Shown: in pieces, positions 21,502 to 29,570 of the stretch
Layout of the letters: each line of letters opens with the position of its first letter
Numbering within the stretch: the stretch's first letter is position 1
NCBI RefSeq assembly: GCF_003987225.1
Contig: NZ_PIPX01000001.1
Span: 124,001-188,000, forward strand
Length of the DNA: 64,000 bases
Source: Pseudidiomarina homiensis
GTDB taxonomy: Bacteria > Pseudomonadota > Gammaproteobacteria > Enterobacterales > Alteromonadaceae
Reading direction: 5' to 3'
The notes under the pieces: generated by a model
The model's database searches: none
What the model was told of the DNA's origin: nothing
Seen by the model: the letters and a program-made list of their open reading frames with translations, nothing else
Made by a program: the position numbers and the translations under genes

Positions 21502-23112
21502 TTAGATGTCGTTCGTCATGCGCGTAACATCGACAATCAACTTTAAGCGTTGACCAGGTTGTAAATAGTTACTGCGGTTGATCTGATTCCACTTTTCGAT
21601 ATCGCGGATCGTCACATTGAATCGGTTGGCGATGCGCGCTAACGAATCCCCTGAACGGACCTGATAATGAATGCTGCGGGTAACGCCCGACGTTTTCTCC
21701 TCGCCTTGCCAAACCACAAGTTTACGTCCGGGGCGGAGCGGATCGGTTGGCGCTATGCCATTCCATTTTGCGAGTTGACGAAGGTTGACGTCATATTTTC
21801 GACTCAAGTCCCAAAGTGTATCACCGCGCTTTATGGTATGGTCGATTTTGTAGCTGCCTTGCTGGCGTGACTGGGTCGCCGATAAACGCTGATCAGCGGA
21901 AAGGCTGTAGTCATCGAGTTCACGTGCAGCCGCAGGCACTAGTAAATAATCACCAGCGCGGATCAAATGTCCAGAGAGGTTGTTCGCTTGCTGAATCGCG
22001 TGTGCCGTGGTGTGGTACTGCTTGGCAATCACAATGAGACTCTCGCCTGACTGTACCTTGTGACGGTGCCAGCGCACTAAGTCACTTTGTTCGGCATTCA
22101 CCAACCACTGTTCGAGACGTTCGGCATTTGCTAATGGTAGCAGCAGGCGGTGGGGGCCATCAGGGTCTGTCGCCCAGCGATTGTAGCCGGAATTATAGTG
22201 GTGTAATTGTTCCAGTTCGAGCCCAGACATTTCGGCGGCAAGCGCTAAGTCAATTTGGCTATCTGTTTCGACTACGCGTAAATAAGGCGTATTTTCAATC
22301 GGTAACCAGCTCACTTGATATTTTTCTTGGTGTCGTAAAATATCTGCCAGCGCGAGCAATTTAGGTACGTAAGCTCGTGTTTCGCGGGGTAAGTCAAGTG
22401 ACCAAAAGTCGGTTGGCTTGCCCGCTCGAGCGTTACGGCGAATTGCAGAATTGACGCGGCCACCCCCTGAGTTATAGGCAGCTAAAGCATGTAGCCAATT
22501 GTCAAAACGGTTATTCAAGGCGGTTAAATAGTCAAGTGCCGCATGAGTTGCGGAGTAAACGTCACGGCGGCCGTCATACCACCAGTTGATGTCCAAACCG
22601 TACTGACGAGCGGTACCGGGAATGAATTGCCAAATGCCAGCTGCACTGCCGTGGGAATAGGCAAAAGGATCGAAGGCACTCTCCACGATGGGTAATAGTG
22701 CTAATTCCAATGGCAAGTTCCGCTTTTCAATCTCTTCAACGATGAAATGCATGAACGGCGCCGCTCTTTTTGCGACCCGATCCATGTATGCTGGATGTTG
22801 CAGATAGAAGTTGCGCTGCGCTTCAACCCGAGCGTTTTCTGGAATAGGCATCGCGAGTTGGCGGCGAATACGCTGCCAAAGATCTGCTTCTTGTTGTGGC
22901 GTCACCTTTTCAACTAAGGGTAGTGGCGCGATCAGTTCAGGGTTGAGTAACTGCGTTTGCGACGGCGCTTCAGCTTGTTTTGCGCGTGGGGCTTTAACAT
23001 TAGCTCTTTGATCTTGCTGAGTTGTCGTTGTTGTTGTCGCGGTGTCCGTCGGTGTTGATTGGCAAGCAGCCAAAACCGACGCACTTAGCGTCAGCATTAT
23101 CAGTTTTTTCAT
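21502..23112 (-). CDS. mltD: Membrane-bound lytic murein transglycosylase D
   Basis: 536 residues. A lipoprotein signal ends LAAC with Cys17. A Thr/Gln-rich linker is followed by the SLT catalytic domain (about 115-260) with VESAFDPFAYSHGSAAGIWQ; Glu144 is the likely catalytic acid. Three LysM peptidoglycan-binding repeats follow (about 355-400, 430-475, 485-530), each opening with a VQSGESL, IKRGDTL or VRSGDSL type motif. It cleaves glycan strands to 1,6-anhydromuropeptides in the periplasm. The mltD-gloB neighbourhood is also found in E. coli. Confidence 0.96.
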   Translation of the reverse strand: MKKLIMLTLSASVLAACQSTPTDTATTTTTTQQDQRANVKAPRAKQAEAPSQTQLLNPELIAPLPLVEKVTPQQEADLWQRIRRQLAMPIPENARVEAQRNFYLQHPAYMDRVAKRAAPFMHFIVEEIEKRNLPLELALLPIVESAFDPFAYSHGSAAGIWQFIPGTARQYGLDINWWYDGRRDVYSATHAALDYLTALNNRFDNWLHALAAYNSGGGRVNSAIRRNARAGKPTDFWSLDLPRETRAYVPKLLALADILRHQEKYQVSWLPIENTPYLRVVETDSQIDLALAAEMSGLELEQLHHYNSGYNRWATDPDGPHRLLLPLANAERLEQWLVNAEQSDLVRWHRHKVQSGESLIVIAKQYHTTAHAIQQANNLSGHLIRAGDYLLVPAAARELDDYSLSADQRLSATQSRQQGSYKIDHTIKRGDTLWDLSRKYDVNLRQLAKWNGIAPTDPLRPGRKLVVWQGEEKTSGVTRSIHYQVRSGDSLARIANRFNVTIRDIEKWNQINRSNYLQPGQRLKLIVDVTRMTNDI

Positions 23113-23169
23113 GCATGCCTTCCTATCGGTAGGTTTAACTTGCTGCGTACTTTAACGCAGTTTAAGGTT

Positions 23170-23883
23170 TTAGAAATTATCTTTCCACTGCCTTAACTTG
23201 GCAAATTCTGCAGCGTCTTTAGCGCGCAGAAACGGATTAATCGCAAGCTCACGCTCAATGGTTGACGGCAGCGAAGGTTGCTGTTTTTCGCGCCATTGAT
23301 GAACTTCACTTTCGGCGGACTGAATAGCCTTGTTATCTGGCTCGGCAGCGCGTGCAAAACGTAAATTCGCGGTCGTGTATTCGTGCGTACAATAGACTCG
23401 AGTGGCCGGCGGAAGTTCGGCTAACTTGCGTAAAGATGAAAAAAATTGCGGGGCTGTACCTTCAAACATGCGACCACAACCGGCGCTAAAGAGGGTATCA
23501 CCGCAAAACAATAAACCCGGACTATAAAAGCTAAGATGGTCAAGTGTGTGTCCTGGCGTTTCGAGTACCTCGAATTCACACTCAAGCCCTGCCGGTGTGA
23601 AACGATCACCGTGTTTTAGTGTATGCTCAATGCCTTTGATTTTTGGATTGTCTGGGCCATAAACCGGCACCGCATAATGCTCAAGCAGTGGTAGCAAACC
23701 ATCGGTATGATCCCAGTGGTGATGCGTAATAAGAATACTGGCGAGACCGATGCCTTGTGCTGCTAGCCAAGCTAAGACAGGTTTTTCATCGCCGGGATCA
23801 ACAATAACGGCATCGTCATTCGCAGTTGGCTGAATAGCCCAAATGTAGTTATCATCAAAGGCAGGGATGGGCGTAATGATCAT
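23170..23883 (-). CDS. gloB: Hydroxyacylglutathione hydrolase (glyoxalase II)
   Basis: 237 residues. The frame is open much further upstream, but the family start is the ATG at 23883 (MIITPIPAFDDNYIW). The metal site THHHWDH has H54, H56, D58 and H59. Later ligand segments are ETPGHTLDH and FCGDTLFSAGCGR. The C-terminal domain contains the substrate-binding YCTHEYTTANLRFA. It hydrolyses S-lactoylglutathione to lactate and glutathione in methylglyoxal detoxification. It is divergent from the yafS-type gene with 56 bases between, as in the E. coli gloB/yafS block. Confidence 0.95.
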   Translation of the reverse strand: MIITPIPAFDDNYIWAIQPTANDDAVIVDPGDEKPVLAWLAAQGIGLASILITHHHWDHTDGLLPLLEHYAVPVYGPDNPKIKGIEHTLKHGDRFTPAGLECEFEVLETPGHTLDHLSFYSPGLLFCGDTLFSAGCGRMFEGTAPQFFSSLRKLAELPPATRVYCTHEYTTANLRFARAAEPDNKAIQSAESEVHQWREKQQPSLPSTIERELAINPFLRAKDAAEFAKLRQWKDNF

Positions 23884-23939
23884 GGCGCATTCATCTTTCG
23901 TTGCTAACATTGCAATAAGTATACAGGGCCTAGGGCACG

Positions 23940-24689
23940 ATGTTAAAACCAGCATTACGAGAACGAGTCGCAGCACCCCCGAAAAGTTGGCAGGATATTG
24001 CCAACGGCGAGTGGCTGCGTTGCCAAGTCGAGCAGATAGTGGCATCGCACATCGAGCGTTTGTATGGCTATCACTTCGCCACGGTAGGGCGCTTAACTGC
24101 GCAATTGCAGCTACCGCACTCCGCAATCAAACATTGTTTTAGTCTTGCTGGTGAAGCATCCAATAACGTGCAGGTTTGCGCGGAATCGATCCATTTGCCT
24201 TTTGCGGAAGCGAGCTTAGATGCTGTTCTTTTGGCTGGAGAACTTGAATTTGCCAAAGATCCCCACCAGATACTTAGAGAAGTGAATCATAGTCTTATTG
24301 CTGATGGTAAATTGATTTATGTCGGTTTTAACCCGTTAGCGTGGCACCAAATCCAGCAGCTATGGCCAGCGAATGTGAACCAATACCCGTGGTGTGGCCG
24401 TTCATTTACACGATCGAGAGTGCTGGATTGGTTAGCGTTGTTAAATTTTGAAGTGAGCGAAGCGCAGTATTTTGCTCCAGGTTTTTTGCAACAGCGGTGG
24501 CAATGGCCTGAGCGACTTGCCAGCAAGGTTCATAACTGGGTACCGCAGTTGGCGAGTTGTTATGTGATTGTCGCGCGCAAACGTGAGTACCCGTTAACGT
24601 TGTTACCCGAGCGTGCGCAACGTAAGCGGGTACAGCCGAATTTACAAACTGTTCCATTGGCGAATCAAACGCAAATAAAGGAGTTATGA
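23940..24689 (+). CDS. yafS: YafS-like putative SAM-dependent methyltransferase
   Basis: 249 residues, similar along the length to E. coli YafS, which is also next to gloB. Segments of class I methyltransferases are visible after motif I: LPFAEASLDAVLLAGELEFAKDPHQ, then LREVNHSL and GKLIYVGFNPLAW. The glycine-rich SAM loop (motif I) is not recognisable; the region reads HCFSLAGEA. LDWLALLNFEV and the IVARKREYPLTLLP ending match YafS. No substrate is known. The stop overlaps the rhodanese start (ATGA), so the two are likely translated together. Confidence 0.8.
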   Translation: MLKPALRERVAAPPKSWQDIANGEWLRCQVEQIVASHIERLYGYHFATVGRLTAQLQLPHSAIKHCFSLAGEASNNVQVCAESIHLPFAEASLDAVLLAGELEFAKDPHQILREVNHSLIADGKLIYVGFNPLAWHQIQQLWPANVNQYPWCGRSFTRSRVLDWLALLNFEVSEAQYFAPGFLQQRWQWPERLASKVHNWVPQLASCYVIVARKREYPLTLLPERAQRKRVQPNLQTVPLANQTQIKEL

Positions 24690-25078
24690 TGTTAAGTCCA
24701 CAAGAGTTATGTGCGAAGGCAAAAGGTAACGTGCAGGAGGTCGATATTGAGCAACTGCAGGAGCGAATTGCTGAAGGCGCTCGAGTGATCGATGTGCGTG
24801 AACCCGGTGAATATGCAGCCGGCCACATTCGTCAGGCCGTGAATATGCCGCGTGGTGTCTTAGAAATGCAATTAAACCAACATCCCGATGTTGCTGGGTA
24901 CGACGATGCGCTACAACGTATTGCCGAGCAACCGTTGTATTTAATTTGCCGTTCTGGCGGCCGTTCTGCGCTTGCTGCAGAATCATTGCAGCGTATGGGA
25001 TTTGACAAGGTTTACTCGGTTGACGGTGGCATGCAGGCTTGGGAAGAGAAAAAATACCCGCAAGTCACAGGTGAATAA
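24686..25078 (+). CDS. Single-domain rhodanese-like protein
   Basis: 130 residues. The rhodanese pattern is complete: VIDVREPGEYAAGHI (D36, R38), then LICRSGGRS with the active-site Cys88, and YSVDGGMQAWEE at the end. Such proteins carry or transfer sulfane sulfur through a persulfide on the cysteine; the physiological partner is unknown. It begins at the ATG that overlaps the upstream methyltransferase stop; a second ATG follows immediately. It converges on rnhA with 11 bases between and no clear terminator. This gene is an addition to the gloB-yafS-rnhA-dnaQ block known from E. coli. Confidence 0.9.
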   Translation: MMLSPQELCAKAKGNVQEVDIEQLQERIAEGARVIDVREPGEYAAGHIRQAVNMPRGVLEMQLNQHPDVAGYDDALQRIAEQPLYLICRSGGRSALAAESLQRMGFDKVYSVDGGMQAWEEKKYPQVTGE

Positions 25079-25089
25079 CCGTTCTCCGT

Positions 25090-25563
25090 CTAACCTTCGT
25101 AGCCAGTGTCATCAGCTAAATCTGAGCCACTGGCTGCTTGTCTTGCTAATTCGTCACAACGTTCGTTTTGTGGGTGACCAGCGTGACCTTTAACCCACTT
25201 CCAATGTATTGAATGACGTTGGGTTGCTGCATCCAGCGCACGCCACAGATCTGCATTCTTTACCGGTTTTTTCGCCGCCGTACGCCAACCATTAAGCTTC
25301 CAGTTGTGAATCCACTTTTGAATACCGTCTTTCAGGTACTGACTATCGGACGTCAGGGTGACGTCGCAGGGCTGGTTAAGCGCTTCTAAGGCTTTGACCG
25401 CAGCCAGCATTTCCATGCGGTTATTGGTGGTTAATCGAAATCCAGCACTAAGTTCCTTATGATGCTTACCGTATTCGATGACAATACCGTAGCCGCCTGG
25501 GCCTGGGTTACCTAAACAGGAACCATCGGTATAAATGTGTACCTTTTTCTTAGCTGCATTCAC
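25090..25563 (-). CDS. rnhA: Ribonuclease HI
   Basis: 157 residues from GTG at 25563, chosen because AGGAG lies 8 bases upstream and the GTG overlaps the dnaQ stop (GTGA); a TTG at 25581 would add six residues. Catalytic residues D13, E51, D73, H127 and D137 are all present, each exactly three positions beyond the E. coli numbering. The basic handle region ([21 protein letters not shown]) is intact. It degrades the RNA of RNA-DNA hybrids. It is co-directional with dnaQ here, whereas in E. coli the two are divergent. Confidence 0.96.
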   Translation of the reverse strand: MNAAKKKVHIYTDGSCLGNPGPGGYGIVIEYGKHHKELSAGFRLTTNNRMEMLAAVKALEALNQPCDVTLTSDSQYLKDGIQKWIHNWKLNGWRTAAKKPVKNADLWRALDAATQRHSIHWKWVKGHAGHPQNERCDELARQAASGSDLADDTGYEG

Positions 25564-26261
25564 GCGTTGGGCTCCTGCCAAAGTGGTGCATCAATTAGCT
25601 TCAAACGCTCTAAATGTGCTTGTTCTTCTTCAGCAGAGGCCTTAACGACGCGCAATTGAGGCTTATTGCTGACTCGACTCCAGTCGACGGTTTGGCCATT
25701 GTGTTGATGGCTTTTCTTTTGTGTAGCTAATTCGAGCTTCGTTTGCCCGCCAGTCATCATTAGATAGACGTCAGCCAACAGTTCCGCATCAAGTAATGCG
25801 CCGTGGAAGGTCCGATTGGAGTTATCGATGTCAAAGGCGCGACAAAGGGCATCGAGATTATTCTTTTGCCCCGGGCGCATTTCGCGTGCCAGCATTAGCG
25901 TATCGAGAATCTTGCAGTAATCGGTCGTCTTGCCAAAGCCATTACGTAGCAGGGCAAATTCATGGTCGATAAAGCCGACGTCAAACGCCGCATTATGAAT
26001 CACTAACTCACTACCATCGATGAACTTTAGAAAATCATCGGCAACTTGTGAAAAAACCGGTTTATCTTGCAGGAATTCGTTGGTAATGCCATGAACTTCG
26101 ATGGCTTCTTGTTCAACCACACGCTGCGGATTGATATACACATGGAACGTGTTCCCGGTCAGCTTGCGGCCAATCACTTCAACAGCACCAATTTCGATAA
26201 TGCGATGGCCGCGCGCGGGGTCGAGGCCGGTGGTTTCCGTATCGAGAACGATTTGTCGCAT
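25560..26261 (-). CDS. dnaQ: DNA polymerase III epsilon subunit (proofreading exonuclease)
   Basis: 233 residues. The DEDDh exonuclease motifs are complete: D7 and E9 in VLDTETTG, D94 in HNAAFDVGF, and H153/D158 in FHGALLDAE. The C-terminal quarter would bind the alpha subunit, whose gene dnaE is also in this window, 15 kb away. AAGGAAG lies 8 bases before the ATG. It is upstream of rnhA with overlapping stop and start codons. The tRNA-Asp pair begins 228 bases away on the other strand. Confidence 0.96.
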   Translation of the reverse strand: MRQIVLDTETTGLDPARGHRIIEIGAVEVIGRKLTGNTFHVYINPQRVVEQEAIEVHGITNEFLQDKPVFSQVADDFLKFIDGSELVIHNAAFDVGFIDHEFALLRNGFGKTTDYCKILDTLMLAREMRPGQKNNLDALCRAFDIDNSNRTFHGALLDAELLADVYLMMTGGQTKLELATQKKSHQHNGQTVDWSRVSNKPQLRVVKASAEEEQAHLERLKLIDAPLWQEPNA

Positions 26262-26409
26262 CGTAATGGCTTCCTTTGGTACGCGAGTAATGAATGAAAG
26301 AGTACCTTAAAGTGTAGGGTTTGCGAACCCGCGGCAAGGCTTAAAACTTGTAAAAATAGTACGATCTGATTGTTTTTCAGGCAAACGGAATAAATCTTCA
26401 AAAAAAAGG

Positions 26410-26438
26410 TTGACGGGAAAGAACAGCCCTCGTAATAT
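26410..26438 (+). promoter_or_regulatory. Promoter of the tRNA-Asp pair
   Basis: TTGACG (26410-26415), a 17-base spacer and TATAAT-like TAATAT (26433-26438) lie 50 bases before the first tRNA. A GC-rich segment (TCGCTCCGC) follows the -10 hexamer, as in growth-rate-controlled stable RNA promoters. The rest of the dnaQ-tRNA gap shows nothing else clear. Confidence 0.75.
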
Positions 26439-26488
26439 TCGCTCCGCATTCGGGGGGACCCACTCGGGAAACCCAGAATCAGGAAGTT

Positions 26489-26565
26489 GGAGCGGTAGTT
26501 CAGTTGGTTAGAATACCGGCCTGTCACGCCGGGGGTCGCGGGTTCGAGTCCCGTCCGCTCCGCCA
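26489..26565 (+). tRNA. tRNA-Asp (GTC), copy 1
   Basis: 77 bases including an encoded CCA. It folds as a standard cloverleaf: acceptor GGAGCGG pairs with CCGCTCC, the D arm is GTTCAG...., and the anticodon GTC is at 26523-26525. The T arm is GCGGGTTCGAGTCCCGT. The sequence differs from E. coli tRNA-Asp at only a few positions. Confidence 0.98.
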
Positions 26566-26592
26566 CTTTCCTGAAACGCAAATCACCGCTGC

Positions 26593-26669
26593 GGAGCGGT
26601 AGTTCAGTTGGTTAGAATACCGGCCTGTCACGCCGGGGGTCGCGGGTTCGAGTCCCGTCCGCTCCGCCA
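26593..26669 (+). tRNA. tRNA-Asp (GTC), copy 2
   Basis: Identical to the first copy over all 77 bases, including CCA, and separated from it by 27 bases. The anticodon GTC is at 26627-26629. It is presumably processed from the same transcript, and a downstream protein gene starts only 37 bases later. Confidence 0.98.
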
Positions 26670-26705
26670 TTTCAAACATGATTTTCTGTTGTGGAGTGTT
26701 GCGCG

Positions 26706-27053
26706 ATGAGTACGGTTTCGGCCTGCTTGACGTGTGGGGCTTGCTGCGCCACCTATCGTGTTTCGTTTTACTGGGGTGAAGCTACTGGCGCTCCTGCTGG
26801 TTTTGTTCCCTCTGAACTCACCGAAAACTTTCACCCGCATCTACTGTGCATGCAAGGTACTAACCAAGCTAGTCCGCGTTGCGTCGCCCTTGAAGGTACC
26901 ATCGGCAAGCAAGTAGGGTGCAGTATCTACAGCAACCGTCCGTCGCCTTGTCGTGAGTTTGTCGCCGGCGACGAAGCAGCGAATCCTTTTTGTGATAAAG
27001 CTCGGGCCAAACACGGTCTGCCACCATTAATTCCTGTTAAAGAAGTAGCGTAA
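26706..27053 (+). CDS. YkgJ-family cysteine cluster protein
   Basis: 115 residues. The N-terminal cluster CLTCGACC (C7, C10, C13, C14) and later cysteines (LLCMQG, PRCVAL, VGCSIYSNRPSPCREF, NPFCDKA) fit the YkgJ/CxxCxxCC family, thought to bind iron-sulfur or zinc. Function is unknown. I start at ATG 26706 because GGAG lies 9 bases upstream; an in-frame GTG at 26691 would be only 21 bases after the tRNA. No terminator separates it from the tRNA pair, so it may be read through from the tRNA promoter (inference). Confidence 0.82.
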   Translation: MSTVSACLTCGACCATYRVSFYWGEATGAPAGFVPSELTENFHPHLLCMQGTNQASPRCVALEGTIGKQVGCSIYSNRPSPCREFVAGDEAANPFCDKARAKHGLPPLIPVKEVA

Positions 27054-27187
27054 TCCGCTCAAATGCTGGTTTTGCGCTACGAAAAGCTCTTGAGCCCCTG
27101 TTTACCAACGGTTACATTATTGAACGTTATAACTCAGCCCTATCTGTTAAGGTAGAGAGCTACATTATTCACAGGGGAGTCCTACTC

Positions 27188-29386
27188 ATGCGTAAAAGCC
27201 TGATCGCCGTTGCTATCGGTGCAGCACTTACTGTTGCTGCATGTGCCGATAAAGAAGCAGCGCAAACAACTGACCAACAAGCAGAACAACAAGTTCAACA
27301 AGCCGAGCAGCAAACAGCTGCGGCGGAATTTAACGAAGCCAATCCGTTCTACGCGGAAAGCACACTGCCGTTCCACGCACCAGATTTCACTAAGATCGAG
27401 TTTGCTCACTATGAACCTGCATTATTAGCGGGTATGGAAGAGCATGCGGCAGAAATCGAAGCGATCGCAACCAATCCTGAGCCAGCGACTTTCGAGAATA
27501 CCATCGTCGCAATGGAAAAATCAGGTGCGTTACTTAGCCGCGTTAGTTCGGTCTTTGGCAACGTTGCTGGTTCTGCAGGTAATGATGACTTCCGCGCGCT
27601 GCAAGTCAAAATGGCACCGAAGTATGCAGCCCATGGTGACAATATCAGTTTAAACCCAGAACTATTTGCGCGGGTAAAAGCGATTTACGAAAACCGTGAT
27701 CAATTTGAAGGTGAAGAGCTTCGCCTTATCGAAGATACGTACAAAGGTTTCGTGCGCGCCGGTGCCGAGTTGAACGAAGAGCAAAAAACGCGCATTCGTG
27801 AAATTAATTCTGAGCTGTCTTCGTTAACGACCGAATTCCGTAACAACCTGATGAACTTGGTTGACGAAAACATGGTCGTGGTTGAAGACAAAGCTGAACT
27901 GGCTGGTTTGAGCGATTCACAGATTGCGCAATTAGCAGCAACTGCAGAAGCCAAAGAAATGCCTGGCAAATACGTGATCACTGTCACGAATACAACGCGT
28001 CAGCCAATTTTACAGTCGCTTGAAAATCGCGAGCTTCGTGAGAAAGTTTGGCGTGCGTCTGCCGAGCGTGGCACAGGTAACACAGCGACCGATAACCGTC
28101 CATTAGTGAAGAAAATGGCTCAGTTACGTGCCGAAAAAGCACAGTTGTTAGGCTACGAAAACTGGGGCGCCTACGTGCTTGAACAAAGCATGGCAGCGAC
28201 GCCAAGTGCGGCTCAGCAAATGCTGCGTGACTTAGTGCCAGCCGTAGTGAGCAACGTTGAAGCTGAAATGGCTGAGATCCAACAAGTCATTGATGGCGAA
28301 GGCGGTGAGTTCGACGTTCAACCGTGGGATTGGGCATTCTATGCTGAAAAAGTGCGTGAAGAAAAATACGCACTGGATTCGAACGAAGTGAAGCAATACT
28401 TCGAGTTCAATCGCGTGGTTGAAGATGGTGTGTTCTACGCCATGAATCAATTATTTGGTATCACTTTTGAAAAACGTGATGACATTCCAACGTATGCGGA
28501 CGACATCGTCGTTTACGAAGTCAAAGATGTTGACGGTGAAAGTCTTGGTTTGTTCTACGGTGACTGGTTCACGCGTGACGGCAAGCGCGGCGGTGCTTGG
28601 ATGAGTTCATTCGTAGGTCAATCACACCTACTCGGTAACAAACCCGTTATTCTAAATAACATGAACATCACCAAGGCAGCAGATGGCGAACCTACGCTAT
28701 TGAGCTTTGACGAAGTGAGTACCATGTTCCATGAAATGGGCCATGCCTTACACGGTATGTTCTCAGATGTAACTTACCCGTCATTGGCCGGTACTTCAGT
28801 ATCGCGTGACTACGTTGAGTTCCCGTCAACCTTCCAAGAAGATTGGACGTTGAACCCGAAAGTTATTGCGAACATGGCTAAACACCATGAGACCGGCGAG
28901 CAAATTCCACAAGAACTGCTCGACAAAGTGATGGCAGCGAAGAACTTCAACATGGGTTATGACACCCTTGAGTACATTGCTGCAGCATTGTTGGACTTGG
29001 AATATCACACACTGACGCCTGACGCAGCTGCCGGTATTGCCGACGTCAATAGCTTTGAGCAAGCGGCCCTCACTCGTAACGGCGTAGCGGTGGAAGCTGT
29101 TCCACCACGTTACAAATCTAACTTCTTTGCTCACGTATTTGCTGGCGGTTATTCCGCAGGTTACTACGCCTACATGTGGTCAGAAGTTTTAGCCGCTGAC
29201 GCGTTTAAGTTTGTTCAGGATAACGGCGGTCTTGCGTTGGAAAATGGACAAGCTTTCCGTGATGCCATCTTGTCAAAAGGCAACAGTAAAGATCCGATGC
29301 AACAGTACATTGACTTCCGTGGCCAGAAGCCAACCGTTGATGCGCTACTTGAGCGTCGTGGTTTAACAGCGCCAACAATCGACTAA
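27188..29386 (+). CDS. dcp: M3-family metallopeptidase, lipoprotein (peptidyl-dipeptidase Dcp-like)
   Basis: 732 residues. A lipoprotein signal ends VAAC (Cys about 19), followed by a Gln-rich spacer, so the enzyme is probably anchored in the envelope. The thermolysin-like zinc motif is H515-E516-M-G-H519 in FHEMGHALHGMF, with the third ligand Glu expected in DYVEFPSTFQEDW. Overall similarity is to peptidyl-dipeptidase Dcp and oligopeptidase A. E. coli Dcp (681 residues) removes dipeptides from the C-terminus of peptides. It probably processes imported peptides as a food source. GGGGAG precedes the ATG and a strong terminator follows. Confidence 0.92.
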   Translation: MRKSLIAVAIGAALTVAACADKEAAQTTDQQAEQQVQQAEQQTAAAEFNEANPFYAESTLPFHAPDFTKIEFAHYEPALLAGMEEHAAEIEAIATNPEPATFENTIVAMEKSGALLSRVSSVFGNVAGSAGNDDFRALQVKMAPKYAAHGDNISLNPELFARVKAIYENRDQFEGEELRLIEDTYKGFVRAGAELNEEQKTRIREINSELSSLTTEFRNNLMNLVDENMVVVEDKAELAGLSDSQIAQLAATAEAKEMPGKYVITVTNTTRQPILQSLENRELREKVWRASAERGTGNTATDNRPLVKKMAQLRAEKAQLLGYENWGAYVLEQSMAATPSAAQQMLRDLVPAVVSNVEAEMAEIQQVIDGEGGEFDVQPWDWAFYAEKVREEKYALDSNEVKQYFEFNRVVEDGVFYAMNQLFGITFEKRDDIPTYADDIVVYEVKDVDGESLGLFYGDWFTRDGKRGGAWMSSFVGQSHLLGNKPVILNNMNITKAADGEPTLLSFDEVSTMFHEMGHALHGMFSDVTYPSLAGTSVSRDYVEFPSTFQEDWTLNPKVIANMAKHHETGEQIPQELLDKVMAAKNFNMGYDTLEYIAAALLDLEYHTLTPDAAAGIADVNSFEQAALTRNGVAVEAVPPRYKSNFFAHVFAGGYSAGYYAYMWSEVLAADAFKFVQDNGGLALENGQAFRDAILSKGNSKDPMQQYIDFRGQKPTVDALLERRGLTAPTID

Positions 29387-29420
29387 TCGCGACTGCAACT
29401 TTAGTCGAAATTAGCGTATT

Positions 29421-29460
29421 AAAAAGCCCGACAAATCGTAAAGGTTTGTCGGGCTTTACA
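29421..29460 (+). terminator. Terminator after the M3 peptidase gene
   Basis: A 13-bp stem (AAAGCCCGACAAA / TTTGTCGGGCTTT), extendable to a 5-base loop by two more pairs, lies 36 bases after the stop. The A-rich 5' flank and T-rich 3' arm allow function on both strands. Confidence 0.85.
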
Positions 29461-29479
29461 TTATCATTACATTGTTATC

Positions 29480-29510
29480 TTGCTGAATTCCTTGGGTTAT
29501 GCCATATATT
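29480..29510 (+). promoter_or_regulatory. Tentative promoter of the TonB-dependent receptor gene
   Basis: TTGCTG (29480-29485) and TATATT (29505-29510) are 19 bases apart, which is long, so the assignment is weak. It matters because the palindrome at 29516-29534 would then cover the transcription start. Confidence 0.3.
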
Positions 29511-29515
29511 AAGTT

Positions 29516-29534
29516 CATATTCTTTAAGAATATG
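29516..29534. promoter_or_regulatory. Perfect 19-bp palindrome, candidate operator
   Basis: CATATTCTTTAAGAATATG has 9-base arms around a single T. An outer AGTT/AACT pair extends it if two bases bulge out. It lies 36 bases upstream of the receptor start codon. No Fur-box pattern is present. Confidence 0.5.
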
Positions 29535-29570
29535 TTAACTCATGTGGAACTTAATCCAGGGAATATAATC

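Noticed and set aside
23884-24126. Upstream extension of gloB with a lipobox-like segment
   Set aside because: The family start is the ATG at 23883; the extension runs through the start of the divergent methyltransferase gene and has no counterpart in glyoxalase II proteins.
29499-29570. 24-residue N-terminal extension of the TonB-dependent receptor
   Set aside because: It would place charged and aromatic residues before a normal signal peptide and cover the palindrome; the ATG at 29571 has its own ribosome site.
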